Positions 1-9,759 of a DNA stretch of 64,000 nt are shown one piece after another. How positions within the stretch are numbered: position 1 is the stretch's first letter; every line of letters begins with the position of its first letter. The DNA is from Pseudomonas mangrovi (GTDB taxonomy: Bacteria > Pseudomonadota > Gammaproteobacteria > Pseudomonadales > Pseudomonadaceae): assembly GCF_003052585.1 (NCBI RefSeq), contig NZ_QASN01000002.1, forward strand, positions 372,001-436,000, in the 5' to 3' direction. Below the pieces are notes generated by a model. That model saw nothing but the letters and a program-made list of their open reading frames with translations, did no database searches and was not told the origin of the DNA. A program made the position numbers and the translations under genes.

Positions 1-355
1 CCGGTCTGTCGAAGAACAAGCTGCCGTGGGACTGCAGCTCGACACCGGCGATCCCCAGCTCCTCCTCCAGCTCCCGAGCCGCGGCCGCAGGGCAGTCTTC
101 CCCCGCCCCGACCATGCCGCCAGCGGCCAGATCCCAGTATCCGGGATAGAGCGCCTTGCTCAGCGTGCGCCGGTGCACACAGAGCAGGCCCTGGGAGTTG
201 AACAGGAAGATGAAGGTGCCACGACCGATCAGCCCTCGCTCGCGCAGCTCAGCGCGGGGCAGCGCGCCGAGCGGCTGATCCTGCTCATCGACCCAGAGCA
301 CCAGCTCGGCGTCCGAGGCGGCGCGATGTGCCGCCTCGCGTACCTCGGCACTCAC
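1..355 (-). CDS. NUDIX hydrolase, C-terminally truncated by the window edge
   Basis: The gene reads leftwards from a GTG at 355 and runs off the window at position 1, so about 118 N-terminal residues are visible. A complete NUDIX box is present around residues 80-103: a GGMVGAGE segment, seven residues, then REL-EEELGI, matching GX5EX7REUXEEXGU. Such enzymes hydrolyse nucleoside diphosphate-X compounds using a metal bound by the box glutamates. The overall look is that of the YfcD-like subgroup, but the substrate cannot be told. The GTG overlaps the stop of the DUF2333 gene, so the two are probably co-transcribed and translationally coupled. In P. aeruginosa the same pair precedes gcbA. Confidence 0.85.
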   Translation of the reverse strand, partial: MSAEVREAAHRAASDAELVLWVDEQDQPLGALPRAELRERGLIGRGTFIFLFNSQGLLCVHRRTLSKALYPGYWDLAAGGMVGAGEDCPAAAARELEEELGIAGVELQSHGSLFFDRP

Positions 356-1410
356 CCCTGCGACAGCAGCTGGCGCAGATCGATCAGCGCGGCACTGGCG
401 CGCGACAGGTAGTTGGCCATCACCAGCGAGTGGTTGGCGAGCATGCCGTAACCGCTGCCATTGAGGACCATCGGACTCCACAGCGGCTCCTGCGAGGCTT
501 CCAGCTCACGAATGATCTGGCGCAGGCTGACGGTGGCGTTCTTCTTCGCCAGCACGTCGGCGAAATCCACCTCGATCGCGCGCAGCAGATGCGACAACGC
601 CCAGGCCTGCCCGCGCGCCTCGTAGAAGACGTCATCGATCTCCAGCCAGGGCGTTTCGTAGATTTCTTCATCGAACTTCGGCACGACCCCAGGAGCGCCG
701 GCGGCTTCGGTGTTCAGCCGGACCTGGCCGACACTCGCAGACAGGCGCTGGGACAGCGAGCCGAGACGCGTCGCGGCATCGCCGAGCCAGTTGTTCAGGT
801 TGTCGGCACGGGTGTGGAACTGCGCCTGGGACTGGCCCGGATCGGACAGGCGTGCCTGATAGCGATCGAGCGCACGGATGGCACGGGCGTATTCATCCTC
901 GCTGGCCGGAAACGCCCAGCTGTCATTGTCGAAGTTGAACAGCGGCTCGGCCTTGGCCAGATCCGGGTCTTCGCTGGACTGCGACTGCGAACGGGAAAAG
1001 TCCTTGCGCAAGGCGCGGGCCATGTCGCGGACCTGGATCAGCACGCCATATTCCCAGTTGGAAATGTTGTCCAGCCAGATCCCCGGCGGCGCGATGTCGT
1101 TGGAGATGTAGCCGCCCGGCTTGTCGAGCAGGGTGGAGGCGACGGTCTTGAGGGTTTCCACCGTGGTGTAGCCGTTCACCAGTTGACGCTGCTTCTGCTC
1201 GGCGCTCTGCTGCGCCTGCTGCTGGACCGGGAACATGTCCGGCTCCTGACTCCAGTACCAGCCGACCAGAGCACTGATCAGCAGATAGACCAACAGGATC
1301 AGCAACACGCCACGACCGAGCCAGCCACCGGCGAAGTAGCTCTGGGTGTCCTCGACCGAGTTGTCGACGCGCCCGCGCCAGCGGGTGGCGAGATTCTTCC
1401 ATTGCGGCAT
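352..1410 (-). CDS. DUF2333 family protein, single-pass membrane protein
   Basis: This encodes a 352-residue protein of the DUF2333 family, common in Pseudomonas and of unknown function. One transmembrane helix lies at about residues 30-50 (GVLLILLVYLLISALVGWYW). It is followed by a long, mostly helical soluble domain that is probably periplasmic. The ATG at 1410 (MPQWKN) is preferred over upstream in-frame starts because an AAGGA-type ribosome site lies just before it and the upstream residues look non-coding. It is divergent from gcbA across 288 bp and overlaps the NUDIX gene. No catalytic motif was recognised. Confidence 0.85.
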   Translation of the reverse strand: MPQWKNLATRWRGRVDNSVEDTQSYFAGGWLGRGVLLILLVYLLISALVGWYWSQEPDMFPVQQQAQQSAEQKQRQLVNGYTTVETLKTVASTLLDKPGGYISNDIAPPGIWLDNISNWEYGVLIQVRDMARALRKDFSRSQSQSSEDPDLAKAEPLFNFDNDSWAFPASEDEYARAIRALDRYQARLSDPGQSQAQFHTRADNLNNWLGDAATRLGSLSQRLSASVGQVRLNTEAAGAPGVVPKFDEEIYETPWLEIDDVFYEARGQAWALSHLLRAIEVDFADVLAKKNATVSLRQIIRELEASQEPLWSPMVLNGSGYGMLANHSLVMANYLSRASAALIDLRQLLSQG

Positions 1411-1698
1411 GAGAAAAAGGTCCTTGCGCTGAGATACATGAAGACACGCGCCCGTCTGACGGGCGGCCCTCGCACTATAGGCGAAAGGCGCGCTGCCGCG
1501 CAGCGGCATGTCCAGCACCGGTTCCTGCCCAAGATGTCAGAAACAGGTATAAAAGACGCATAATCGACGTCAATGGTCCGACGCGAAACGCGAGATCGCG
1601 TGATAGCATAGAGCCATCATTATTGATCAGGGCGTTGCGCCACTGTCTACCGACTCTGCACAACGCGAAAAAGTCCAAGTCCGTTCGACACGCGAGCC

Positions 1699-3315
1699 AT
1701 GACAGAACAAGAAGACCCCAGCCGCGACCGTTTGAAACTGCACTTCGCCCAGCGCGTCACGCATCAGGCGCGCCAGGTGCTTGAAGTCTGGCAACGCCTG
1801 CAGCACAGCGAATGGAAAGCCGCCGACCTGACCGAGCTGGCCGACGCCTCGCTGCGCCTGCAGCGTTATGCCGAGCGCTTCGAACAGGCCGAGCATGCTC
1901 AGCTGGCCGCCGACCTCAGCGCCTGCCTGGACGCCGTCGACGACAACCGCGGGCGTCTCTCCAGCGCACTGATCAGCGAACTGAACCGGTTGATGCAGCG
2001 ACTCTCGCGCACCGGTCTGCGGCATAGCGACACTCTCGAGCAGACCTTCCTGCCCCCGCTGCGCAAACCCGTCTACCTGTGCCTGCAGGACGTCGACAAG
2101 GCCTCGCGCCTGGCCCGTCAGCTGGAATACTTCGGCCTCGGTGCGCAGGTCGTGGCGGATAGCGGCCTGTTCCAGTCGGCGATGGCCGAGCGTCATCCGG
2201 CGGCGATTCTGATGGACATCGATTTCGCCGGCCCCGGCCTCGGCCTGGCCCTGGCGCGGGATCTGCAGCAGGGACTCAAGCAGCGCCTGCCGCTGCTGTT
2301 CTTCAGCGAACAGGAACCGACCACGCCAACCCGTCTGGCGGTGGTGCGCAGCGGTGGCGAAGAACTGTTCGTCGGCAGCCTGGATGCCTCGACCCTGCTC
2401 GAGCGGGTCGAGGAACTGACGATGGTCGCCCACTACGATCCGTACAAGGTACTGATCGTCGACGACTCGCGCGCCCAGGCGACCCATACCGAGCGCGTGC
2501 TGAACAGCGCGGGGGTGGTCACCCGCACGCTGATCGACCCGATCAGGACCATGGACGAGCTGGCCGACTTCCAGCCCGACCTGATCATCCTCGACATGTA
2601 CATGCCCGAGTGCAACGGCCCGGAACTGGCCAAGGTGATTCGCCACAATGACCGCTATGTCAGCGTGCCGATCATCTATCTGTCCGCGGAGGACGATCTG
2701 GAGAAGCAGCTCGACGCCATGAGCGAGGGGGGCGAGGACTTCCTGACCAAGCCGATCAAGCCGCGTCACCTGATCTCCACCGTGCGCAACCGCGCCGCGC
2801 GCGCGCGCGACCTGAAGTCGCGCATGGTCCGCGACAGCCTGACCGGGCTGTACAACCACACCCACACCCTGCAGCTGCTCGAAGACACCTGCTCGCGCGC
2901 GCGCCGCGATGGCGAGCCGCTGACCTTCGCGATGATCGACATCGACCACTTCAAGAAGGTCAACGACAGCTACGGCCACCCGATGGGCGACCGGGTGATC
3001 AAGAGCCTGGCGCTGTTTCTCAAGCAGCGCCTGCGCAAGAGCGATCATATCGGCCGCTATGGTGGCGAGGAATTTGCCGTGATCCTGCCCGACACCGACG
3101 CTGCCACTGCCGCGCGGGTGCTCGACGATATCCGCCAGCGCTTCTCGGAGATCCACTACCCGGCCCAGCCACAGGACCTGCGCTGTACCTTCAGCTGCGG
3201 CATCGCCCAGCTCAATGCCACAACCGATGCCAGCAGCCTGTCGCAGCAGGCCGATACCGCGCTGTACCAGGCCAAGAACGGCGGGCGCAATCAGGTTGCG
3301 GTCTATTCGGACTGA
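1699..3315 (+). CDS. gcbA: GcbA-type diguanylate cyclase (two receiver domains plus GGDEF)
   Basis: This 538-residue cytoplasmic response regulator makes cyclic di-GMP. A helical, HPt-like N-terminal region (about 1-115) is followed by a degenerate receiver (about 120-235). Next come a full receiver (about 249-360) with the DD pair and phospho-acceptor Asp299 in LIILDMYMP, and a C-terminal GGDEF domain. The active site is GGEEF at 455-459. Five residues upstream sits RKSD (446-449), an intact allosteric I-site. Size, domain order and neighbours match P. aeruginosa PA4843 (GcbA), known to promote surface attachment and affect dispersal and motility. The assignment rests on architecture and synteny. 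Confidence 0.9.
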   Translation: MTEQEDPSRDRLKLHFAQRVTHQARQVLEVWQRLQHSEWKAADLTELADASLRLQRYAERFEQAEHAQLAADLSACLDAVDDNRGRLSSALISELNRLMQRLSRTGLRHSDTLEQTFLPPLRKPVYLCLQDVDKASRLARQLEYFGLGAQVVADSGLFQSAMAERHPAAILMDIDFAGPGLGLALARDLQQGLKQRLPLLFFSEQEPTTPTRLAVVRSGGEELFVGSLDASTLLERVEELTMVAHYDPYKVLIVDDSRAQATHTERVLNSAGVVTRTLIDPIRTMDELADFQPDLIILDMYMPECNGPELAKVIRHNDRYVSVPIIYLSAEDDLEKQLDAMSEGGEDFLTKPIKPRHLISTVRNRAARARDLKSRMVRDSLTGLYNHTHTLQLLEDTCSRARRDGEPLTFAMIDIDHFKKVNDSYGHPMGDRVIKSLALFLKQRLRKSDHIGRYGGEEFAVILPDTDAATAARVLDDIRQRFSEIHYPAQPQDLRCTFSCGIAQLNATTDASSLSQQADTALYQAKNGGRNQVAVYSD

Positions 3316-3325
3316 GCGCGCGACG

Positions 3326-3343
3326 CCGTCATATTTCTGCAAC
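3326..3343 (+). promoter_or_regulatory. Probable Pho box (PhoB site) upstream of ctpL
   Basis: The sequence CCGTCAT-ATTT-CTGCAAC matches the Pho-box layout of two CTGTCAT-like heptamers separated by four bases (6/7 and 5/7 matches). It sits 53 bp before the ctpL start, with an AT-rich candidate -10 (AATAAG) about 10 bp further on. CtpL of P. aeruginosa is a phosphate-starvation-induced chemoreceptor, so PhoB control fits. PhoB binding is inferred, not shown. Confidence 0.55.
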
Positions 3344-3395
3344 CCTCGCGCAATAAGGTCACAGCCTCACCGTTGTGTAGTCGGTCGAGTCTGTC

Positions 3396-5366
3396 ATGCG
3401 CCTGAAGTCCTTCACCAATCTCAACAGCTGTCTGCTGATCGGGGTCTGCCTGGCCCTAGCCGCCACCCTGTGGTGGTCGCAACGCGCCATGCAGCGCCCC
3501 TTTCAACTGATGTCCGACTACCTCGAGCTCTCCCAGCGCTTCGAGAAGGAAGTCGCCCGCCCGACGCTCGCCTACCTGGAAAGCGGTGACGCCCTGCAGC
3601 AGAGCGCCGCCAGCCAGGGCCTGACGGCACTGCAACAACGCAGCGACGCCCTGCCCGCCCGTGTAGCCACCGAGCTGCGTCCCAGCGTGGAGGCACTGCT
3701 CGCCTTCAGCGCCAACGAACTGCTGGCCGCCGGCAAGCTTGCCGGCGATCCGGCCGGCCTGCTGCTACAGGCCGAGCGGGAAATGGGCGACAGCCTGACG
3801 CAACTGGCACGCTACGCGGACGCCTCCGAGTCGGCGGCGGCAACGCAATACCGGCGCCCCCTGTTCGACGCCGCCCGCCACCTGCAGCGCCTGGCCCACG
3901 CCCGGGCGCGCCTGGTCGGCAGCGGCCAGGGCGCCCAGAACCAGGATGTCGAGCGCGAACTGCAGGCACTCACCGCCATCGCCGACCGGCTTGACGCACT
4001 GCCCCTGCTCGGCGTCGAACAGGCCGCCAGCGCCGCCAGCAACGATTTCGCCGCGCTACTGGGAATCGCCAGCGACAACGCCGCGACGACCACCGCCGAG
4101 GATCGTGGTATCGCTCTCAAACGCGAGTTCCATAGCCTGGTGCGCCGCTACCCGGCAGAGCTTGCACGCACCCGCAGCCTGGTCGAGCAACGAAGTCAGC
4201 TCGCCAGCGAAACTCACCGCCGTGTGGCGCAGGTGCAGCAGGCGCTGGCGGGGCTGGAGCCGCTGGTCCGCGAGGAGCATGCGCGAATCCAGGCCGAACT
4301 GCGCCTGATCCAGGGGCTGATGATCGGTCTGATCCTGCTCGTCGCGTTGCTCATCGATCGACTCCAGCGGCGTCTGGCCGGACTGCTCGCCAGGCTGGCG
4401 CCGGCACTGGGAGCCTGGGCCGCCGGTGATTTCCGCCAGCCGCTGCAGATCGACTCGCGCATCAGCGAGCTGCGCGAGATCGGCGACTCGCTGAACCGCT
4501 TGCGCGACTTTCTCGTCGAACTGGCCGGCAGCATCCGCGACAACGCCCGCGAGATCGGCTGCAGCGGACGCAACCTGGCACGAATCAACGCCGGCCTGCA
4601 CGGCGGCGCGGAACACCAGGCCGAGGAAACCCGGATGATTCGCGACTCCCTCGGCGAGCTGGAGTCGACCATCCAGACCGTCGCCGAAAACGCCGGCCTG
4701 GCGGCGGGCGCCAGCCGCGAGGCGGACCAGGCGGTTGCGCAGGGCCAGCAACTGATCGACCGCAGCCTGGCCGGTCTGCATGCGCTGGTCGACGAAGTCC
4801 GCGACAACGCCCGTAGCACCGAGCAGCTGGCCGACGAGACCAGGGGCATCAGCCAGGTCCTCGGCGTCATCCGCAGCATCGCCGAGCAGACCAACCTGCT
4901 GGCGCTGAATGCAGCCATCGAGGCCGCCCGCGCCGGTGAAAGTGGTCGCGGTTTCGCGGTGGTCGCCGAGGAAGTCCGCTCGCTGGCGCAGCGCACCGCG
5001 GGCGCCACCGGCGAGATCCAGCAACTGATCGAGCGACTGCAGCAGGCCGCCGGCAGCTCGGTGGCGGCCATGCACGCCCAGGTCGCACACGCCGAAGAGA
5101 CCGCAGAACAGGCTCGCGTGGCCGACGACGCGCTCGGCCAGATAGTCGCGAGCATTCGCGAGATCGCCGGCATGGCCCAACGCATCGCGGCGGCGACCGC
5201 CCAGCAGGGCCAGGCGGTGAGCGAGATCCGCGAGCATGGCGAGCGCATCCACCAGCGTGGTGCAGACAACCTGCAGCGGATCGCCGAAAGCCGCAGCCAG
5301 GGCGACGCGCTACTGCAACTGGGCGAACATCTCGACGGCCGCGTGCAGCGCCTGCAGCTGGACTGA
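3396..5366 (+). CDS. ctpL: Methyl-accepting chemotaxis protein CtpL (inorganic phosphate taxis)
   Basis: This 656-residue chemoreceptor has an N-terminal membrane anchor (about residues 10-30) and a long helical periplasmic sensor of roughly 270 residues. A second membrane helix lies near 308-327, followed by a HAMP region and a signalling coiled coil. The hairpin tip is visible around residues 490-540 ([21 protein letters not shown], with GRGFAVVA after it). The size of the sensor agrees with a helical bimodular ligand domain. Synteny with PA4844 supports CtpL, the receptor for phosphate at low concentrations. A Pho box precedes the gene, and it follows gcbA by 80 bp in the same direction. 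Confidence 0.88.
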   Translation: MRLKSFTNLNSCLLIGVCLALAATLWWSQRAMQRPFQLMSDYLELSQRFEKEVARPTLAYLESGDALQQSAASQGLTALQQRSDALPARVATELRPSVEALLAFSANELLAAGKLAGDPAGLLLQAEREMGDSLTQLARYADASESAAATQYRRPLFDAARHLQRLAHARARLVGSGQGAQNQDVERELQALTAIADRLDALPLLGVEQAASAASNDFAALLGIASDNAATTTAEDRGIALKREFHSLVRRYPAELARTRSLVEQRSQLASETHRRVAQVQQALAGLEPLVREEHARIQAELRLIQGLMIGLILLVALLIDRLQRRLAGLLARLAPALGAWAAGDFRQPLQIDSRISELREIGDSLNRLRDFLVELAGSIRDNAREIGCSGRNLARINAGLHGGAEHQAEETRMIRDSLGELESTIQTVAENAGLAAGASREADQAVAQGQQLIDRSLAGLHALVDEVRDNARSTEQLADETRGISQVLGVIRSIAEQTNLLALNAAIEAARAGESGRGFAVVAEEVRSLAQRTAGATGEIQQLIERLQQAAGSSVAAMHAQVAHAEETAEQARVADDALGQIVASIREIAGMAQRIAAATAQQGQAVSEIREHGERIHQRGADNLQRIAESRSQGDALLQLGEHLDGRVQRLQLD

Positions 5367-5446
5367 AACGCCCTGCGACGGCAGCACACCTGTGCCGGCG
5401 CCGGGAGTTGGTTATGATGCCGGCTTGTTGTCCTTGCGAGCCCGCC

Positions 5447-7186
5447 ATGTCCCGCCTGCTGTCGATTCTGCTGCTCCTGATCACCCTGCCGGCCAGCGCC
5501 AGCCTGTTCGACAGCCGCCCTGCGCCCTTGCCGGGCATCGGCGACAGCACCGGCAGCGACTTCCTGCCGGTGGCCGAAGCCTTCCGCGTCAGCCTGGTCG
5601 AGGAAAGCGCCGATTCGCTGCTGGTGCGCTTCCAGGCGGCGCCGGGTTACTACCTGTACCGCCACGCCTTCGACTTCTCCATCGAGCCAGCCGAGCTGGC
5701 CGCCGGCGATGCGCGGATTCCCGACGGCGAGCCCAAGCACGACGAGTACTTTGGTGCGGTCGAGGTGTATTACGGCGAGACCACCATCCGCCTGCCGCTG
5801 AACAATCCCCAGGGCCAGCCACTGGCGGTGCAGGTGCGTTACCAGGGCTGTGCAGACAAGGGCCTGTGCTATCCACCGGAAAACGCCCGACTGACACTGG
5901 GCGACATGCCTGAACCTGCAGCAAAGCCGACAGACGCCAGCACCTCGCTTGCCTGGGGCAGCCTGGCACTATTCTTTCTCGCCGGCCTCGGCCTGACCTT
6001 CACGCCCTGCGTACTGCCGATGCTGCCGATCCTTACCGGTGTGGTGCTGCGCGGACAGATCGGCGGCATGCGCGGCTTCACCCTGTCGCTGGCCTACGTG
6101 CTGCCGATGGCACTGTGCTTCGCCCTGCTCGGCGCGCTCATGGGCATCTTCGGTGCCGAGCTGAATCTGCAGGCACGGCTGCAGTCACCCTGGATCCTGG
6201 TGCCCTTCGCCGCCTTCTTCGCGCTTTTTGCCCTGGCCATGTTCGGGCTGTTCGAACTGCGCCTGCCACGCTTCATCAGCGAGCCCCTTGATCGTCTCGC
6301 CGGCAACACCCGCGGCGGCTCGTTGTGGGGCGCAGCTTTGCTGGGCGTACTCTCCAGCCTGCTGGTTTCGCCCTGCGTTTCCGCGCCACTGGCCGCTGCG
6401 CTTCTTTATATAAGCAGCAGCGGCGATGCGCTCGGCGGCGGCCTGCAGCTCTTCGCCCTGGGCCTGGGCATGGGCGCCCCGCTGGTACTGCTGGCCACCG
6501 GCGGCGGCAAGCTGCTGCCCAAGGCCGGCAACTGGATGGTCGCGGTGCGCAACGCCTTCGGCGTGATGCTGCTGGCGGTCTCGGTATGGCTGCTCGAACG
6601 CGTCCTCCCCGGCCCACTGAGCCTGGCGCTCTGGGCACTGCTTGCCGGCGCGGTGGCAATTGCGCTGTTGCGGCTGGCCCTGCGCCAGAGCGGCAGCGCG
6701 CGGCTGTTGGCGCTGCTGTTCGCCGCCTTGCTGGCCGTCTATTCGCTGGCCGCCGCCTACGGTTCACTGCAAGGCGGCTCCGACCCCCTGCGGCCCTGGA
6801 GTGGCCCGCTACAGCACGGTGAGTGGCTGAGCATCGACAATCCTGCACGCCTAGACGCCGAGCTGCTGGCCGCGCGCACTGCCGGTCAGCCGCTGCTGCT
6901 GGACTGGTATGCCGACTGGTGCATCAGCTGCAAGGTCATCGAGCGCGAGGTGCTGCAGAACGCCGAGGTCGTCGACGCGCTCGCCGGTTATCGGCTGGTG
7001 CGCTTCGACATCACCGCCAGCACCGCCGAGCAACGCGCTCTGCTCGATCGCTATCAGCTGTTCGGTCCCCCTGCGTTGATGCTGTTCGATGCGCAGGGGG
7101 TCGAGCAGCACGAACAGCGCGTGGTCGGCGAGATCGACGCCAAAGGCTTCCTTGCCCGGCTGCGTGATGCAAATGACCAGAAATAG
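5447..7186 (+). CDS. dsbD: Thiol:disulfide interchange protein DsbD
   Basis: This 579-residue inner-membrane protein passes electrons from cytoplasmic thioredoxin to the periplasm. A signal peptide (residues 1-18, ending ASA) leads into the periplasmic alpha domain with Cys135 and Cys141. The eight-helix beta domain carries the paired membrane cysteines Cys188 (TPCVLP) and Cys310 (SPCVSA). The C-terminal thioredoxin-like gamma domain has Cys492-Ile-Ser-Cys495. All three redox pairs are intact. The start at 5447 is chosen because the signal peptide begins there; a longer in-frame start at 5408 adds a cysteine-rich, non-signal stretch. A TATGAT sequence at 5413-5418 could be the -10 element. 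Confidence 0.93.
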   Translation: MSRLLSILLLLITLPASASLFDSRPAPLPGIGDSTGSDFLPVAEAFRVSLVEESADSLLVRFQAAPGYYLYRHAFDFSIEPAELAAGDARIPDGEPKHDEYFGAVEVYYGETTIRLPLNNPQGQPLAVQVRYQGCADKGLCYPPENARLTLGDMPEPAAKPTDASTSLAWGSLALFFLAGLGLTFTPCVLPMLPILTGVVLRGQIGGMRGFTLSLAYVLPMALCFALLGALMGIFGAELNLQARLQSPWILVPFAAFFALFALAMFGLFELRLPRFISEPLDRLAGNTRGGSLWGAALLGVLSSLLVSPCVSAPLAAALLYISSSGDALGGGLQLFALGLGMGAPLVLLATGGGKLLPKAGNWMVAVRNAFGVMLLAVSVWLLERVLPGPLSLALWALLAGAVAIALLRLALRQSGSARLLALLFAALLAVYSLAAAYGSLQGGSDPLRPWSGPLQHGEWLSIDNPARLDAELLAARTAGQPLLLDWYADWCISCKVIEREVLQNAEVVDALAGYRLVRFDITASTAEQRALLDRYQLFGPPALMLFDAQGVEQHEQRVVGEIDAKGFLARLRDANDQK

Positions 7187-7245
7187 CCCTGCAGTCACAT
7201 ATCTCGGGCAACTTGTGGCTATCGTGCAGGTTTCGTGCTGACAAC

Positions 7246-7275
7246 TGGACAGTCTTTCCCGCTTTCCGGCATAGT
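7246..7275 (+). promoter_or_regulatory. Possible sigma-70 promoter for aroQ-accBC
   Basis: TGGACA at 7246-7251 and CATAGT at 7270-7275 are separated by 18 bp, 38 bp before the aroQ start in the 126-bp gap after dsbD. This is a modest match to a sigma-70 promoter and would serve the aroQ-accB-accC operon. Other placements are possible. Confidence 0.3.
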
Positions 7276-7312
7276 CCTGCCGCATTGAAATGTGTCGACC
7301 AAGGACAATGCA

Positions 7313-7762
7313 ATGGCCACGCTACTGGTACTTCACGGGCCCAACCTGAACCTGCTCGGCAGCCGCGAGCCCGGCGTCTACGGCGCCACCACCCTGGCCC
7401 AGATCAATCAGGATCTGGAGCAGCGCGCACGCGAGCGCGGCCATCATCTGCTGTACCTGCAGAGCAATGCCGAGTATGAGCTGATCGACAGGATTCACGC
7501 CGCGCGCAGCGAAGGCGTGGACTTCATCATCATCAATCCGGCGGCTTTCACGCATACAAGTGTCGCATTACGTGACGCGCTGCTGGCGGTGAGCATCCCA
7601 TGCATCGAAGTGCATCTCTCCAACGTGCACAAACGTGAACCTTTCCGTCATCACTCCTACTTCTCCGACATCGCCGTAGGGGTGATCTGCGGTCTCGGCG
7701 CCAGCGGCTACCGCCTGGCGCTGGACGCGGCCCTGGAACAGATAGAACAACTACGCCCCTGA
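7313..7762 (+). CDS. aroQ: Type II 3-dehydroquinate dehydratase
   Basis: This 149-residue cytoplasmic enzyme converts 3-dehydroquinate to 3-dehydroshikimate in the shikimate pathway. Type II hallmarks are present: the N-terminal [16 protein letters not shown] segment with the flexible-loop arginine and catalytic tyrosine, then NPAAFTHTS, and later EVHLSN with the catalytic histidine region. The length is normal for the family. The start at 7313 has an AAGGA ribosome site about 9 bp upstream; an alternative GTG seven codons earlier overlaps that site. It lies 25 bp before accB, the standard Pseudomonas arrangement. Confidence 0.96.
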   Translation: MATLLVLHGPNLNLLGSREPGVYGATTLAQINQDLEQRARERGHHLLYLQSNAEYELIDRIHAARSEGVDFIIINPAAFTHTSVALRDALLAVSIPCIEVHLSNVHKREPFRHHSYFSDIAVGVICGLGASGYRLALDAALEQIEQLRP

Positions 7763-7787
7763 CAATTTCCTTGGGAGTTGAACAAAG

Positions 7788-8246
7788 ATGGACATTCGTA
7801 AAGTCAAGAAGCTGATCGAACTGCTGGAAGAATCCGGGATCGACGAACTGGAAATCCGCGAAGGCGAGGAATCCGTGCGCATCAGCCGCCACGGCAAGCA
7901 GACCTTCGCTGCTCCGCAGATGTATGCCCCCGCTCCGGTCGCAGCACCTGCTGCACCGGTAGCCGCCGCTGCAGCGCCCAGCGCCGAAGCAGCGCCGAGC
8001 GCCAAGCTCAACGGCCACGTTTCCCGCTCGCCGATGGTCGGCACCTTCTACCGCGCCGCTTCGCCGACCTCGGGCAACTTCGTCGAAGTCGGCCAGAGTG
8101 TGAAGAAGGGCGACATCCTCTGCATCGTCGAAGCCATGAAAATGATGAACCACATCGAGGCGGATGCCAGCGGCGTGATCGAGTCCATCCTGGTCGAGAA
8201 CGGCAACCCGGTTGAGTACGACCAGCCGCTGTTCACCATCGTCTGA
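7788..8246 (+). CDS. accB: Biotin carboxyl carrier protein of acetyl-CoA carboxylase
   Basis: This 152-residue protein carries biotin for acetyl-CoA carboxylase, the first committed step of fatty acid synthesis. The N-terminal domain begins [17 protein letters not shown]. An Ala/Pro-rich linker (about 45-70) follows, then a biotinyl domain with EAMKMMNH, in which Lys118 is the biotinylation site. It lies between aroQ and accC, with the accC start 18 bp beyond. The family is unmistakable and nothing is missing. Confidence 0.97.
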   Translation: MDIRKVKKLIELLEESGIDELEIREGEESVRISRHGKQTFAAPQMYAPAPVAAPAAPVAAAAAPSAEAAPSAKLNGHVSRSPMVGTFYRAASPTSGNFVEVGQSVKKGDILCIVEAMKMMNHIEADASGVIESILVENGNPVEYDQPLFTIV

Positions 8247-8263
8247 TGTCCCGGGAGCCTGCG

Positions 8264-9613
8264 ATGCTGGAAAAAGTACTGATCGCCAACCGTGGCGAGA
8301 TCGCCCTGCGCATCCTTCGCGCCTGCAAGGAAATGGGCATCAAGACGGTTGCCGTGCATTCGTCCGCCGACCGTGAACTCATGCACCTGTCGCTGGCTGA
8401 CGAGGCCGTCTGCATCGGCCCCGCACCAGGCGCGAAATCCTACCTGCACATCCCGGCGATCATCGCCGCAGCCGAGGTGACCGGCGCCACCGCGATCCAT
8501 CCCGGCTACGGTTTCCTCGCCGAGAACGCCGACTTCGCCGAACAGGTGGAGAAATCCGGCTTCACCTTCATCGGTCCGACCGCCGACACCATCCGCCTGA
8601 TGGGCGACAAGGTCTGCGCCAAGGACGCCATGAAGAAAGCCGGCGTGCCAACAGTGCCGGGCTCCGACGGCCCGTTGCCGGAAGACGAGGAGACCGCCCT
8701 GGCGATCGCCCGCGAGGTCGGCTATCCGGTGATCATCAAGGCTGCCGGTGGTGGCGGTGGTCGCGGCATGCGCGTGGTACACAAGGAAGAAGACCTGATC
8801 CGCGCGGCCAAGCTGACCCGCACCGAAGCCGGATCGGCCTTCGGCAACCCGATGGTCTATCTGGAGAAATTCCTCGGCAACCCGCGCCACGTCGAAGTCC
8901 AGGTACTGTCCGACGGCCAGGGCAACGCCATCCACCTGGGTGATCGCGACTGCTCGCTGCAGCGGCGTCACCAGAAGGTCATCGAGGAAGCGCCCGCTCC
9001 CTACATCGACGAGAAGGCCCGCGCCGAAGTGCTCAAGCGCTGCGTCGACGCCTGTATCGAGATCGGTTATCGCGGCGCCGGTACCTTCGAGTTCCTCTAC
9101 GAAGATGGCCGTTTCTACTTCATCGAGATGAACACCCGCGTGCAGGTCGAGCACCCGGTCACCGAGATGGTCACCGGCATCGACATCGTCAAGGAGATGC
9201 TCAGCATCGCCGCCGGCAACAAGCTGTCGTTCAAGCAGGAAGACGTGGTCATCCGCGGACACTCGCTGGAATGCCGGATCAACGCCGAGGACCCGGACAA
9301 CTTCATGCCCTGCCCCGGCAAGGTGAAGCACTACCATGCTCCGGGCGGCAACGGCGTGCGCGTCGACTCGCACCTCTACAGCGGCTACAGCGTGCCTCCG
9401 CACTACGACTCGCTGATCGGCAAGGTCATCACCTACGGCGCCAGCCGTGACGAGGCACTGGCGCGGATGCGCAACGCGCTCGACGAGATCATCGTCGACG
9501 GCATCAAGACCAATGTGCCGCTGCACCGCGACCTGGTCCGCGACAAGGGCTTCTGCAAGGGAGGAGTGAACATCCACTACCTCGAGAAGAAGCTGGGCAT
9601 GGACAAGCACTAG
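8264..9613 (+). CDS. accC: Biotin carboxylase subunit of acetyl-CoA carboxylase
   Basis: This 449-residue ATP-grasp enzyme carboxylates the biotin on AccB. The N-terminal [17 protein letters not shown], the glycine-rich ATP loop [11 protein letters not shown] (around 160-170), the [16 protein letters not shown] signature and the C-terminal domain are all present. The ATG at 8264 is preferred over an ATG at 8246 that overlaps the accB stop, because GGGAG lies 7 bp before 8264 and the family normally starts MLEKVL. A strong terminator follows the gene. Confidence 0.97.
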   Translation: MLEKVLIANRGEIALRILRACKEMGIKTVAVHSSADRELMHLSLADEAVCIGPAPGAKSYLHIPAIIAAAEVTGATAIHPGYGFLAENADFAEQVEKSGFTFIGPTADTIRLMGDKVCAKDAMKKAGVPTVPGSDGPLPEDEETALAIAREVGYPVIIKAAGGGGGRGMRVVHKEEDLIRAAKLTRTEAGSAFGNPMVYLEKFLGNPRHVEVQVLSDGQGNAIHLGDRDCSLQRRHQKVIEEAPAPYIDEKARAEVLKRCVDACIEIGYRGAGTFEFLYEDGRFYFIEMNTRVQVEHPVTEMVTGIDIVKEMLSIAAGNKLSFKQEDVVIRGHSLECRINAEDPDNFMPCPGKVKHYHAPGGNGVRVDSHLYSGYSVPPHYDSLIGKVITYGASRDEALARMRNALDEIIVDGIKTNVPLHRDLVRDKGFCKGGVNIHYLEKKLGMDKH

Positions 9614-9678
9614 AGCGAGCAAGCACGGCAGCCCTCTGCAAACCGCAGGCGGCGCGCTGTACGATATGCGACCCCAAG

Positions 9679-9710
9679 GGAGCGGCTTCGGCCGCTCCTT
9701 TCTTTTTCTT
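9679..9710 (+). terminator. Rho-independent terminator after accC
   Basis: An 8-bp perfect stem, GGAGCGGC-TTCG-GCCGCTCC, with a stable tetraloop is followed by a T-rich run (TTTCTTTTTCTT). It lies 65 bp after the accC stop and closes the aroQ-accBC operon. Confidence 0.9.
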
Positions 9711-9759
9711 GCAGCAGGAAGCTTGACGCTTGCAGCTGCTCCCAACGGGAGCCCCACCC

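Noticed and set aside
1627..3342. Long minus-strand open frame (571 codons) opposite gcbA
   Set aside because: High-GC DNA produces long antisense frames; the translation is low in motif content and the plus strand encodes a clear REC-REC-GGDEF protein.
4056..5740. Long minus-strand frames opposite ctpL and dsbD
   Set aside because: They are antisense shadows of well-conserved proteins, with repetitive Ala/Arg/Ser-rich translations and no family features.
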